A stretch of 64,000 bases of DNA from Sulfurimonas sp. (GCA_028044295.1 JAOFSE010000004.1:1-64000); one strand, 5' to 3'. Shown: positions 52,802-61,926, numbered from the stretch's first letter. Made by a program: numbers and translations. The notes: generated by a model not told the origin, from the letters alone.

Positions 52802-54437
52802 AAACAATATAAAAACATCAGGTTTTTCACTCGCAAAAGGTAAAGACCTAACAGGTGATGATTTTTATGATATAAAAACTATAGGTGATATGACAGTAGC
52901 AATAGTATGTGATGGAGTTGGTAGTGCTGATGAAGGAGCACAAGCAGCCAAACGTACTACAAGTTACTTAATGAACAATTTTGAAATTCGTCCAAAAACA
53001 TGGAGCATTGAAAAGTCTATAAAGACTTTTATAAAATCAATAAACTCAATTCTATTTCAAGAATCTATGATTAACTACGAAAGAACTGAGTTAGTAACAA
53101 CCATGACAATAGTTGTCATAGAGGGTAATAAACTCTATGGTGCAAATGTAGGAGATAGTAGAGTATATCTTTTAAGAGATAAGTTTTTAAATCAACTCTC
53201 TTTTGATCATTCTATGGATGAATCTGGTTTTGAGAGTGTATTACTTCAGGCTATTGGTATCGATAAAAGTGTAGAACCTTACTACTTTGAAAATATAATC
53301 CAAAAAAATGACAAAATACTACTTTGTAGTGATGGTTTGTATAGTGTTATGAGTGAGAACCGTATTGAAGTTGGCATGGAGTTAGGAGCTTCTGCTTTAG
53401 TAAAAAAAGCAAGTTCTCTTATGGAAGACAATCTTCCCGATGATACAACTGCCGTAGTTGTTGAGATATTAAAAGCTAACGAACTTGATATTTTAAAACA
53501 TCAAAGCCTCAACATACTAGATAGTTTAAAAAAAGGACAAGTGGTAGATGGATACACTCTAAAAAAGTCACTCATACAAAATAATAGAACATGGTTAGCT
53601 CATAAGAAAACTAAAGATTATGTTATCAAATTTGCACCTGTTGATGCTCAAGAGAATGAAATAATTTTAGACCTATTTGTGAAAGAAGCGTGGAATGCAA
53701 AAAGACTAAAAGCATCATTTTTTCCTAAAGCAGTTATTCCAAAGAATAGAACAAGTAGATACTATGTAATGCAATACTTTAAAGGTGAAGATTTAGACAA
53801 ATACCTTACCCATAAAAGTATCAGTATCGATGATGGCGTAAAACTGGTTAAAACTTTACTTGAGATGTCACAGTATCTTCTTAAATCGGATCTAGTTCAC
53901 GGAGATATAAAACCACACAATGTTATGATAGATAAAGATGATGATGAAAATATTATCTACAAGGTAATAGATTTTGGAAGTATTACAGAGATATTTTCCA
54001 CTAACTCTAAAGCTGGAACACCAAGCTTTCTATCCCCTGAAAGATTTCAAAATGAGTCTATTAGCGAATCAACAGAAATATTTGCAATAGGGGTCACTCT
54101 TTATCTTACTCTTACTGGAAAATACCCTTATGGAGAGATAGAACCTTTTCAAACCCCTACTTTTAAAGAGCCAAAAAAACCTAGTATTTATAACAAAAAT
54201 ATACCTGATTGGCTGGACAGTGTAATACTACGTTCAATTGCTATAGATAAAGACTTAAGATATTCACACTACTCTGAAATGCTCTTTGAAATAAAGTCTC
54301 CACACAAGGTAAAACCATTTTTCAAAAAAAGTGCTTCGATTATAGAGCGTTCACCACTAGCCTTTTATAAAAATGCTTTTGTTATAATGACAATTATTAA
54401 TTTTATACTACTTATATTTATGTACACTAAGGGATAA
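52794..54437 (+). CDS. PP2C phosphatase-Ser/Thr protein kinase fusion, membrane-anchored
   Basis: A 547-residue two-domain signalling enzyme. Residues about 1-230 are a PP2C phosphatase with metal ligands in TGDDFYD, VCDGVGSADEG, LLCSDGLYSV and DDTTAVVV. Residues about 245-505 are a Hanks-type kinase with the VAIK-like lysine in YVIKFAP, HGDIKPHN, DFG in VIDFGSI and an activation segment GTPSFLSPERF. The glycine-rich loop is missing (KSLIQNNRTWLAHK). One C-terminal membrane helix (about 523-543) tethers it. It can both add and remove phosphate, and from its position the NrtABC transporter or its neighbours are possible targets (inferred). Confidence 0.88.
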   Translation: MNKNNIKTSGFSLAKGKDLTGDDFYDIKTIGDMTVAIVCDGVGSADEGAQAAKRTTSYLMNNFEIRPKTWSIEKSIKTFIKSINSILFQESMINYERTELVTTMTIVVIEGNKLYGANVGDSRVYLLRDKFLNQLSFDHSMDESGFESVLLQAIGIDKSVEPYYFENIIQKNDKILLCSDGLYSVMSENRIEVGMELGASALVKKASSLMEDNLPDDTTAVVVEILKANELDILKHQSLNILDSLKKGQVVDGYTLKKSLIQNNRTWLAHKKTKDYVIKFAPVDAQENEIILDLFVKEAWNAKRLKASFFPKAVIPKNRTSRYYVMQYFKGEDLDKYLTHKSISIDDGVKLVKTLLEMSQYLLKSDLVHGDIKPHNVMIDKDDDENIIYKVIDFGSITEIFSTNSKAGTPSFLSPERFQNESISESTEIFAIGVTLYLTLTGKYPYGEIEPFQTPTFKEPKKPSIYNKNIPDWLDSVILRSIAIDKDLRYSHYSEMLFEIKSPHKVKPFFKKSASIIERSPLAFYKNAFVIMTIINFILLIFMYTKG

Positions 54438-54438
54438 T

Positions 54439-54606
54439 ATGTCTATGAAAAAATGTGTTAAATGTGGTGCAGATATGAAAGAGGAAGTTAGATGTCCAGA
54501 GTGCGACTATGTAGACACTTCAACTATAAATACATTTATATATGCTTTTAGTGCAGGTACTATTATAATTTTTATTCTTTTTGGTTTATGGATTATAAAT
54601 CAATAA
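54439..54606 (+). CDS. 55-residue zinc-ribbon single-span membrane protein
   Basis: A small gene starting 1 nt after the kinase stop with AAGGGA upstream. It encodes MSMKKCVKCGADMKEE, then RCPECDY, giving two CxxC pairs (Cys6, Cys9, Cys19, Cys22) in a rubredoxin/zinc-ribbon layout, followed by one membrane helix (about 31-52). Zinc ribbons of this kind at a membrane often serve as docking parts. Its tight link with the kinase/phosphatase suggests a role in that complex. It is real by ribosome site, spacing and motif. Confidence 0.75.
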   Translation: MSMKKCVKCGADMKEEVRCPECDYVDTSTINTFIYAFSAGTIIIFILFGLWIINQ

Positions 54607-54660
54607 ATAAGTATTTTAAATGTATACTTTTTAAATATTACACTCTGCAAAAAGGTTTTT

Positions 54661-55956
54661 ATGCCAGATAAGTCAACTTCTTTTTTTGATAACTTTTTTT
54701 TAAGTGGTCACACCTTTAATAAAAATGAGGTGCTTTTAAAATTTAAAGTTAAAGTTTTAAATACTATTTTACTAGTAATGGCATTTTTCACTTTTATGTT
54801 CGCAGTTTTAAGCTCACTTGGTCTTAATCCAATTGGTCAGATACAAACATTTGTAAATTACCTATTAGTTGTTGCTGCTGTTATCCTAATAATTAGACTT
54901 CGTTACTCTAAAAAGCTTTATACGCAAACTGCTTATCTACTCTATACATCCGCATATATTGACTTTTTATCTGCTCTGATATTTGTTGATAATGATGAAT
55001 TTAGAATTATCTGGTTTTACTTACTTGTATTTGCCTCATATATAACTGGAGGAATACGTGCTGGTAATATATTTAGTATTATTTCAATAGTTACTGTTCT
55101 ATCAGCTAGCTATTTTATTGAACTACATCTGTCGCAAACTGCCATTATTAGTTCTGTATTGGGACTAATTATAGCAAGCCTTTTTATCCGTTCATATACT
55201 AAAAAAATAATTGATTTTGAACAAGAGCTTACTGAGAATAAAGAGCTAATGATTACACAATCTCGCTTCGCTGCTATGGGTGAAATGATGAGTATGATTG
55301 CTCACCAGTGGCGTCAACCATTATCAACTATTACCCTGACAATCTCTCAAGAGAAGATAAAGTACATGCTAGAATCAAAAGAATCCGATGAGTATATCAA
55401 AGTACTCGATAAAATCTCTGATACTATGATTTATTTATCTGATACAGTAGAGGACTTTCAAACATACTTTAAACCAGAAAAGACAAGTAAAAAAGTTACT
55501 ACTACTCAAATTATAAATCGTGTTAAACAACTCCTAGAAACGAGATTTTTTCTAGAGAAAATCAATATAAATATAAATAGCTTTAAAAATCAAGAAATTT
55601 ACACTTATGAGAGTGAACTTATTCAAGTACTTATTAATATCATAAACAATGCTGTTGATGTCTTGGTTGAGAGAGATATTAGTAATAAGAATATTTGGAT
55701 TAAAATAGACTATGATGAAAAAAATGTCTCTATACAAATAGAAGATAATGGCGGGGGTATTGATGATAGTATAATCCATAAAATATTTGAACCATATTTT
55801 AGTCAAAAATCTAAAAGTGGTACAGGTCTTGGTTTGTACATGTCAAAAATGATTATTGAAAAACATATTGAAGGTAATATAAGTGTAGCTAACAGTTCAA
55901 GAGGTGCATGTTTTAGCATCTCGATACCAAAAAAACTCACACCTTTGTCTAGTTAA
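54661..55956 (+). CDS. Membrane sensor histidine kinase without adjacent regulator
   Basis: A 431-residue kinase. Five or six membrane helices (about 33-175) form an integral sensor with almost no outside loops. A short linker leads to the dimerisation/H-box FAAMGEMMSMIAHQWRQPLS (His about 215) and the HATPase domain with IINNAVDVLVE (N box), EDNGGGIDD (G1), FEPYFSQK and GTGLGLYMSKMI (G2). AAAAAGG is upstream of the ATG. No response regulator lies in the window. It is the last plus-strand gene of the nitrate signalling run and converges on a small acidic gene with a 4-nt overlap. Confidence 0.9.
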   Translation: MPDKSTSFFDNFFLSGHTFNKNEVLLKFKVKVLNTILLVMAFFTFMFAVLSSLGLNPIGQIQTFVNYLLVVAAVILIIRLRYSKKLYTQTAYLLYTSAYIDFLSALIFVDNDEFRIIWFYLLVFASYITGGIRAGNIFSIISIVTVLSASYFIELHLSQTAIISSVLGLIIASLFIRSYTKKIIDFEQELTENKELMITQSRFAAMGEMMSMIAHQWRQPLSTITLTISQEKIKYMLESKESDEYIKVLDKISDTMIYLSDTVEDFQTYFKPEKTSKKVTTTQIINRVKQLLETRFFLEKINININSFKNQEIYTYESELIQVLINIINNAVDVLVERDISNKNIWIKIDYDEKNVSIQIEDNGGGIDDSIIHKIFEPYFSQKSKSGTGLGLYMSKMIIEKHIEGNISVANSSRGACFSISIPKKLTPLSS

Positions 55957-56099
55957 CTGAAATAATTGTCGCTTTCAGTTTCAGTATATTCGTATGATGA
56001 CTCTTCACTTCCGTAGTCATATCCATAATCATATGAGTTTTCATCCTCACTACTGTTTTCATACTCTTCGTCTTCCCTGTCGTCTATATAAACTAACAT
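55953..56099 (-). CDS. 48-residue highly acidic, Tyr-rich protein
   Basis: A small minus-strand gene with AAAAGGA seven bases before the ATG, a strong ribosome site. The product begins MLVYIDDREDEEYENSSEDE; of 48 residues, 18 are Asp/Glu, 9 Tyr, 8 Ser, one is Arg and none is Lys. It is low-complexity and predicted to be disordered, with SYDYGYDYGS-type repeats. The stop overlaps the histidine kinase stop by 4 nt. It could be a nucleic-acid mimic, an adaptor or a metal binder; nothing in the sequence decides. No family recognised. Confidence 0.6.
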   Translation of the reverse strand: MLVYIDDREDEEYENSSEDENSYDYGYDYGSEESSYEYTETESDNYFS

Positions 56100-56169
56100 G
56101 ATAAATCCTTTTATCTAGAGTGTTATACTAGTAATATCGAACAGATTCATATAATGTTTAATTATATAT

Positions 56170-57456
56170 TTATTGACTATATATTACTGCTTTATTTCTA
56201 CCACTACTTTTTGCTTTATATAAAGCTTCATCTGATTTTTTCATAATATCTTGCATACTTATGTCCATATTACCTGGCTCAATTATATATATACCAATAG
56301 AGACTGACAGATGTTTATGTGGACTATCTTTGTGTTCTATATTTAGTTTTGCTAGTTCATTATTTAAATTATCACTCCAGCCTAAAACTTTTGTATCAGA
56401 GCTATGTTCACTACTTATAACCGCAAACTCCTCACCACCTAGTCTAAATATATGTTCATGTGAGCGGTTGAAACATTTTTTTAATGTTTTTGATACAGTT
56501 TTTAAAACACGATCACCTTTTAGGTGTCCATAACGATCATTATACTTTTTAAAATAATCTATATCGATAAATAAGAAAACTAGAAATTTATTATCACGGT
56601 TAGCACGGTTACGCTCTTTCCTGAATATTTCTTCAAATGAACGACGATTTAATAAACCAGTTAATGGGTCTAAACGACTCTCTTTAATCAGTTTATTATG
56701 AACTAGTTTATTTCTAGCAATCTTCCTTCGTTGTTTTCTTAGCTGGTATATTGCGAATTCACTCGAAACATATAAAAATACAAATATAAATAGAATGATT
56801 ACTGATGTGTAAATCACTTCATTTTGCATATTAAGTATATCTTTATCAAGTGGTGAGCGCATTGTTATTAAACCAGATGGATCACCAACCTTATAGTTAT
56901 ATCCACTAGTAGAACCATATTTTTTAATTTGATTTATTGGTGCTGCTTCAGGTGTACTATGACAGCTAATACATCTGCCTTTCATTTTAGTAAATGGCTT
57001 TGCATAAAAAAGATATAAGTTGTCATTTTCTTCAATAATTTCAGAATATTTTTCTTGTTTTGAGTCATTAAGATTGTGAAATATTTTTTCCTCGTAATCT
57101 GTTGACTTGTTTTTTATATTTAAAGGATTTGGGGATGCTAACTTGTATTTAGAAACTTCTTCACCATCTTCAAGGACTATAGGAGTAGTGTACTCATGAA
57201 GTGTTTGAGTTAGTAAAGTACCAGATGTAAAATAAGGGTTTATATAATCTTTATCTAAAAGTCCCTCTTCTTTTAGTCTCTTTATCTCAGGGATATAATG
57301 CTTGTTAATAATTTTACGAAGAGCTTTATGGTTAACTAAAGTTTGTTCTATCTGTTTTGTTTTAGAGTCGATTAACGCCTTATAGCTTTGATTATAATAT
57401 ATTGCAACCACAATAACAAAAACAAAAAACATAAATAAAAATCGTATTGATTTCAT
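56170..57456 (-). CDS. Tll0287-like (DUF3365) heme-c sensor diguanylate cyclase
   Basis: A 428-residue membrane signalling protein: an N-terminal membrane helix (about 5-22), a periplasmic Tll0287-like domain (about 30-205) carrying the heme c motif CISCH (in MKGRCISCHSTPEAAP) and the SGLITMRSPLD end, a second membrane helix (about 213-232), then a GGDEF domain with DPLTGLLNRRSFEEIF and FRLGGEEF. The bound heme could sense redox state, NO or O2, turned into cyclic di-GMP. The inhibitory site is RSHE, a near match. It has its own transcription unit beside the nitrate signalling genes. Confidence 0.9.
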   Translation of the reverse strand: MKSIRFLFMFFVFVIVVAIYYNQSYKALIDSKTKQIEQTLVNHKALRKIINKHYIPEIKRLKEEGLLDKDYINPYFTSGTLLTQTLHEYTTPIVLEDGEEVSKYKLASPNPLNIKNKSTDYEEKIFHNLNDSKQEKYSEIIEENDNLYLFYAKPFTKMKGRCISCHSTPEAAPINQIKKYGSTSGYNYKVGDPSGLITMRSPLDKDILNMQNEVIYTSVIILFIFVFLYVSSEFAIYQLRKQRRKIARNKLVHNKLIKESRLDPLTGLLNRRSFEEIFRKERNRANRDNKFLVFLFIDIDYFKKYNDRYGHLKGDRVLKTVSKTLKKCFNRSHEHIFRLGGEEFAVISSEHSSDTKVLGWSDNLNNELAKLNIEHKDSPHKHLSVSIGIYIIEPGNMDISMQDIMKKSDEALYKAKSSGRNKAVIYSQ

Positions 57457-57582
57457 TAAGACATATCCCTTATTGTTATATTATGATTATAACATAATTT
57501 AATATAGGATTTTCAATTCCTTATCTTGTTGTTAAATAGAGTGTAAAATACATCAATTAACTAAAGATTAAAGGAATTAAAA

Positions 57583-58014
57583 ATGTATACTGTATATCTT
57601 GCTGGAGAAATTCATTCTAACTGGAGAGAAGATATTATTCATGGATGCAAAGACATAAATATCACATTTCTTACACCTGAATCTGACCACGCTAGTAGCG
57701 ATGATATAGGTAAAAATGTAGTTGGAGAACAACCAAGTAACTTTTATAACGACCATGCAAGCGCAAAAATAAACTCCATGAGGAACAACACTTACCTCAA
57801 AAGAGCAGATATAGTTGTAGTAAAGTTTGGTGAAAAATACAAACAATTCAACGCTGCTTTTGATGCTGGATACGCTACTGCATTAAACAAAAAACTGATT
57901 GTCATTCACCCAGAAGAATTTATTCATGCACTAAAAGAGATTGATGGTGCTGCATCAGCAGTTGTTCAAACTCAATCTCAAGTGGTTGATATACTAAAAC
58001 ATTTAGTAAGGTAG
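57583..58014 (+). CDS. YtoQ-family protein
   Basis: A 143-residue protein resembling nucleoside 2-deoxyribosyltransferase-fold enzymes. It opens with YTVYLAGEIHSNWRE, the same glycine-bearing strand-loop as that fold, and has ADIVVVKFGEKYKQFNAAFDAGYATAL, where the usual catalytic Glu/Asp region lies. The SDHASSDDIG stretch is typical of the YtoQ group. AAAGGAA precedes the ATG. A 77-residue gene follows after 11 nt. The substrate is unknown. Confidence 0.85.
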   Translation: MYTVYLAGEIHSNWREDIIHGCKDINITFLTPESDHASSDDIGKNVVGEQPSNFYNDHASAKINSMRNNTYLKRADIVVVKFGEKYKQFNAAFDAGYATALNKKLIVIHPEEFIHALKEIDGAASAVVQTQSQVVDILKHLVR

Positions 58015-58025
58015 TTGGTAGCATC

Positions 58026-58259
58026 ATGAAAGAAATAAAATTAAATGTCAAAGATGAACACTTTGAAACACTACTAACCATTATAGAAAATTTAAACAGT
58101 GAACTAATAGATGAATTAACATATACTGGTCAACTTAAGCCTGATTCAAAGTACAAACCAAGACTAAATACAATCATCAAAGAAGAAGAATCTGGAACAT
58201 CAGATACCTTTGGTAAGTACCTAAATCCAGATATGTATAAAAAGAAGTTAAATAAATAA
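58026..58259 (+). CDS. Small helical protein, unknown function
   Basis: A 77-residue charged protein: an N-terminal amphipathic helix (KEIKLNVKDEHFETLLTIIENL), a middle helix and a Lys-rich C-terminus with FGKYLNPDMYKKK. It resembles small antitoxin or adaptor proteins in its layout, but no toxin is next to it and I do not recognise it. It follows ytoQ by 11 nt, so they are probably in one operon, and ends 11 nt from the convergent putA. Confidence 0.6.
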   Translation: MKEIKLNVKDEHFETLLTIIENLNSELIDELTYTGQLKPDSKYKPRLNTIIKEEESGTSDTFGKYLNPDMYKKKLNK

Positions 58260-58270
58260 CTCCCTGAGGT

Positions 58271-61200
58271 TTACTCCATACCTCTGATACCTAAGTTTCC
58301 ATAGCGATGGTAGCTGTTTGATATGCTCTGCTCTACAAAGTAGTGCATCATCTCAACTCTAGCATGTGCTATAAACGGCTCTTTATCTAAGTCTCTTACT
58401 CTTTGGACTTTCTTTATACTCTCTTCTAAAGAGTCATTGTCTTCTATAACAAAGTCATCATATTCATCTAAAAAAATATCTTTTTTATTCTCTAACCATG
58501 ACAGATTCTCTGATGACTCACTAGGTACAGATACATGAACTTTAACTCCAGCCATTTTTGCAGCTGCTATGGAGCTTATCATCTCAGCCTTGGAATTATT
58601 TTTCGTAAATCTAAACAATACACTCTCTACATGTAGATAACGAAAAACGTTACTTTCTCCTCTTATATTTGTGTAGTCATGTTCTGACAAAAACTCTTTT
58701 TCTAACCAATAAGCAAAGTTCTTAAGAGTAGGAAAGCTATTATCATCTAGGAGTATTCTTACTCTATCTATATATGGATGAGAAGATTTATGCTCCTCCA
58801 TATCTCCATCAAAACTCAAGTCCATAAACTGTGACACGTAGTTAAATCCACCTGCTTTTTTGCCACTCCCTATGGAAGATTTTCCCATACCACCAAATGG
58901 TTGTCTTAGTACTATTGCCCCAGTTGTAGACCTGTTCATGTAAAGATTTCCAGCAAGAAGTTTCTCTTTAAATATCTCTTGCTCTCTGCTATCAAGACTC
59001 TCTATTCCAGAAGTCAGACCATAGCCTGTAGAGTTTACTATGTCTATAGCGTCTTCTAGGTCATCCGCTCTTATAACACTAAGTACCGGACCAAAGAGTT
59101 CATTCATGTGACAGAAGTCACCTTTTTTAGTTCCATAACGTATAGATGGTTTTAACATATATGGATTGTCATCTGCGTATGATGGTTTAATAGCCCACTC
59201 TTCTCCATCATCTAAATAATCAAGTGACTTCAGGAGCTTCCCTCTTGGTTTGTTTACAAGCGTTCCTATGCGGTTTTGAAAATCCCAAACAGAACCAACT
59301 TCAAGTGATGACGCAGTATCTATAAGCATAGTTTTAAACTCTTCATCATCATACAACTCTTTTTCAAGAACAAGTAGAGATGTCGCAGAGCACTTTTGTC
59401 CTGAGTTGTTAAATGCTGAGGCTACAACATTTTTAACAGCCTGATCTCTATCCGCAAGTGCTGTTACTATAGTTGCATCTTTTCCACCAGTCTCTGCGAT
59501 TAGGTTAATGTCTGGACGTATTTTTATCATATCATACGCAGTATCTTCACCACCTGTAAAAATAACAAAATCTATATCTTCATTTGGTATAAGATGCTCA
59601 CCTGCTAAGGCTCCACTTGTTACCACAAACTGAAGTGTATTTTTACTAACACCAGCATCCCAAAAACATTGACAAAGCATCTGTCCACAGAGTATTGCAT
59701 CTGATGATGGTTTTAATATTACAGTATTACCTGCGGCTAATGCAGCAGCTATTCCTCCAACAGGTATGGCTATAGGAAAGTTCCATGGACTCACAACAAG
59801 TCCCACACCTTTTTCCTTAACATGTAGACCTTTTAAATCTTCAAACTTTCTCACACTGTAAGGATAAAAGTTTAAAAAATCTATGGCTTCAGAGACCTCA
59901 ACATCTGTCTCACTAAAAACTTTTCCAACCTCTGCAGCAGCTATACCTATGAGGTCTGCTCTTGCATCTTGAAAATTATTTGCAACATTCATCAGAATTT
60001 TTTGTCGCTCTTTTGAACTCAATGCACTCCAACCATCAGGGTCTTCTTTTGCAACCTTTACAGCTTTTTGTAGGTCTTCTTTTGAGGCACTATAATACCC
60101 TCCGACTACTACCTTCTCATGATATTGAGACTTGTCTATAATCTCAGTATACTTATCAGACTTTACCTCTAATGAGCCGATAACACTACAAGCAGTTACA
60201 CCACCCTCTTTTGAAATATTTTTGTATTTATCTGCAATACCTTGAGCCCATATATGGTTTTTAGGAAGTGAAAAGTCAGTATCGCTCTCATTTTCAAACT
60301 CATAAGTGTCTACATCGATTTTTGTATGAACTAGTTCTATATTTCTATCTTGTGTTCGGTATGGTTCAAGATGTAAATTTGGTATAGTTAAAAGAGCATC
60401 ATCATAACTTTTGAGAAGAGTTTTCCAAGCATCTGACTCAACATTTAGTCCAAAACTATGTCTCAAGAAATTTTGCTCAGCCGTGTTTTCATCAAATCTT
60501 CTAACCAAGTAAGCTATAGCATTTGTAAATGTCTTACCTGTGGCAGTTGGAGCATAAAGGATAACTTCTAATCCCTCTTTTTTGAGAAGCTTGTATGCTG
60601 TCTCACTCATTCCTTCTAACATCTCAGCACTATAATACTCAGTAACTCCATTCTTTTTGGCAAGTAAATACCCAAGAGCATGGTCAAAAAGATTATGAGA
60701 AGCTATTCCTACATGTACATATGGAGTTACCTCAGGTGAGATTATGTAATCCATCAGTACTTTATAGTTAGCATCAGTCTCCGCCTTGTCCATATACGTT
60801 ACACAGGGCCATCCTCTCAGACTAGCTTCTGTCATCTCCATCTCTTGGTTTGCACCTTTTACTAAACGTACCTTTATAGGAGCACCACCATCTTGCACTC
60901 TCTGTTTAGCCCAAGCAGATAACCTTTTTAGATGCTCTAGTGTGTCAGGAACATAAGCTTGAAGTACTATCCCCGCATGTAGTGATTTAAACTTAGGAAG
61001 TGAGAGAGTCTTCATAAACACATCAAGAGTCAGGTTTACATCTTTATACTCTTCCATGTCAAGATTTATAAACTTATCTGGCATTGCAGCTTCGTAGATT
61101 TTTTCTAATCTTTGAGCTATTTTATTTACACTCCATTCATGAGCGAGTGGATTTATCTGAGAAAATATAGTCGAAACCTTGATAGATACATAGTCAATAT

Positions 61201-61717
61201 TGGGATTTTTAAGTGATTCTATATACTTATGCACTCTCTCTTTAGCTTCTTCTTCTCCTAAAACAGCTTCACCAATGATGTTGATATTTACTCGTGTTTT
61301 TTGTGAAGACCTGCTTTTTAGATGTTTGTTTAACTTAGATTCTTCACCATGAATTACAATATCACTGATATCATTCCTAAGATATTTTATAAAAAGAGGT
61401 ACAGAGATGTTTGACATATAGATACCAAGGTTACGAAATAGGACCACTAACAGTTTTTCAAAATCTGTAAAAAAACTTGTATTTGAATACTTAGCAAAAA
61501 TATACTCTAGTTGGTCTGCTATACGCTTTGGATTGTTTGAGCGAAAACTTTGGTCTAATAGTTCGATTAGAAAGACTTTGTTTACAGGGTCTTTTAGCAT
61601 TCGTTGCATGATTTCATGAAACTCTGCTTCAGACTTTTCTCTGTTAGTATCTATATGTGCTTGCCACTCAGTTGCAAGGTCTTTAGCTTGGTTAAATATT
61701 TCGTCATTTAAATTCAT
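58271..61717 (-). CDS. putA: Bifunctional proline dehydrogenase/delta-1-pyrroline-5-carboxylate dehydrogenase
   Basis: 1148 residues. The proline dehydrogenase barrel (about 110-430) contains VKIRLVKGAN-type and YAPTATGKTF-adjacent blocks, and HVGIASHNLFD; the aldehyde dehydrogenase domain (about 515-990) has VSPWNFPIAIPVGG, FTGGEDTAYDM, ETGGKDATIV (catalytic Glu) and NNSGQKCSATS (catalytic Cys). The N-terminal ribbon-helix-helix DNA-binding domain of enteric PutA is missing, so this is the non-regulatory type. The last 150 residues are a divergent C-terminal extension. It degrades proline to glutamate, supplying carbon, nitrogen and quinone-linked electrons. Confidence 0.95.
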   Translation of the reverse strand: MNLNDEIFNQAKDLATEWQAHIDTNREKSEAEFHEIMQRMLKDPVNKVFLIELLDQSFRSNNPKRIADQLEYIFAKYSNTSFFTDFEKLLVVLFRNLGIYMSNISVPLFIKYLRNDISDIVIHGEESKLNKHLKSRSSQKTRVNINIIGEAVLGEEEAKERVHKYIESLKNPNIDYVSIKVSTIFSQINPLAHEWSVNKIAQRLEKIYEAAMPDKFINLDMEEYKDVNLTLDVFMKTLSLPKFKSLHAGIVLQAYVPDTLEHLKRLSAWAKQRVQDGGAPIKVRLVKGANQEMEMTEASLRGWPCVTYMDKAETDANYKVLMDYIISPEVTPYVHVGIASHNLFDHALGYLLAKKNGVTEYYSAEMLEGMSETAYKLLKKEGLEVILYAPTATGKTFTNAIAYLVRRFDENTAEQNFLRHSFGLNVESDAWKTLLKSYDDALLTIPNLHLEPYRTQDRNIELVHTKIDVDTYEFENESDTDFSLPKNHIWAQGIADKYKNISKEGGVTACSVIGSLEVKSDKYTEIIDKSQYHEKVVVGGYYSASKEDLQKAVKVAKEDPDGWSALSSKERQKILMNVANNFQDARADLIGIAAAEVGKVFSETDVEVSEAIDFLNFYPYSVRKFEDLKGLHVKEKGVGLVVSPWNFPIAIPVGGIAAALAAGNTVILKPSSDAILCGQMLCQCFWDAGVSKNTLQFVVTSGALAGEHLIPNEDIDFVIFTGGEDTAYDMIKIRPDINLIAETGGKDATIVTALADRDQAVKNVVASAFNNSGQKCSATSLLVLEKELYDDEEFKTMLIDTASSLEVGSVWDFQNRIGTLVNKPRGKLLKSLDYLDDGEEWAIKPSYADDNPYMLKPSIRYGTKKGDFCHMNELFGPVLSVIRADDLEDAIDIVNSTGYGLTSGIESLDSREQEIFKEKLLAGNLYMNRSTTGAIVLRQPFGGMGKSSIGSGKKAGGFNYVSQFMDLSFDGDMEEHKSSHPYIDRVRILLDDNSFPTLKNFAYWLEKEFLSEHDYTNIRGESNVFRYLHVESVLFRFTKNNSKAEMISSIAAAKMAGVKVHVSVPSESSENLSWLENKKDIFLDEYDDFVIEDNDSLEESIKKVQRVRDLDKEPFIAHARVEMMHYFVEQSISNSYHRYGNLGIRGME

Positions 61718-61722
61718 AATAC

Positions 61723-61926
61723 TTAATCCATTAAGAGTACAAATATACCAATTATTATGGCTATTCTTGAGAATTTATCGTGTGAAGGATGTGGGCGATA
61801 CTTCTCAAGTATATCTGTAAAATATTTTGTTATGTCTAAAAAGGCTATCCAACCTTGTGCACCTATCGATGATACAAATACCATTAAAGATAAAAGTTTA
61901 ATCATTTCTATTGTTGAATCTATCAT
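61723..61926 (-). CDS. Small two-span membrane protein, unknown function
   Basis: A 67-residue protein starting at the ATG at 61926, which has AAGGA about 6 nt upstream; an upstream ATG ten codons earlier lacks one. There are two hydrophobic stretches (about 8-27 and 51-66), separated by a basic loop (KYRPHPSHDKFSR). The stop is 5 nt before the putA ATG, so it is translated just ahead of putA. It could assist PutA at the membrane, but no family is recognised. Confidence 0.6.
   Translation of the reverse strand: MIDSTIEMIKLLSLMVFVSSIGAQGWIAFLDITKYFTDILEKYRPHPSHDKFSRIAIIIGIFVLLMD

Noticed and set aside
58026-58259. Small helical gene after ytoQ as an antitoxin
   Set aside because: No toxin-like partner beside it; YtoQ-family proteins are not known toxins.
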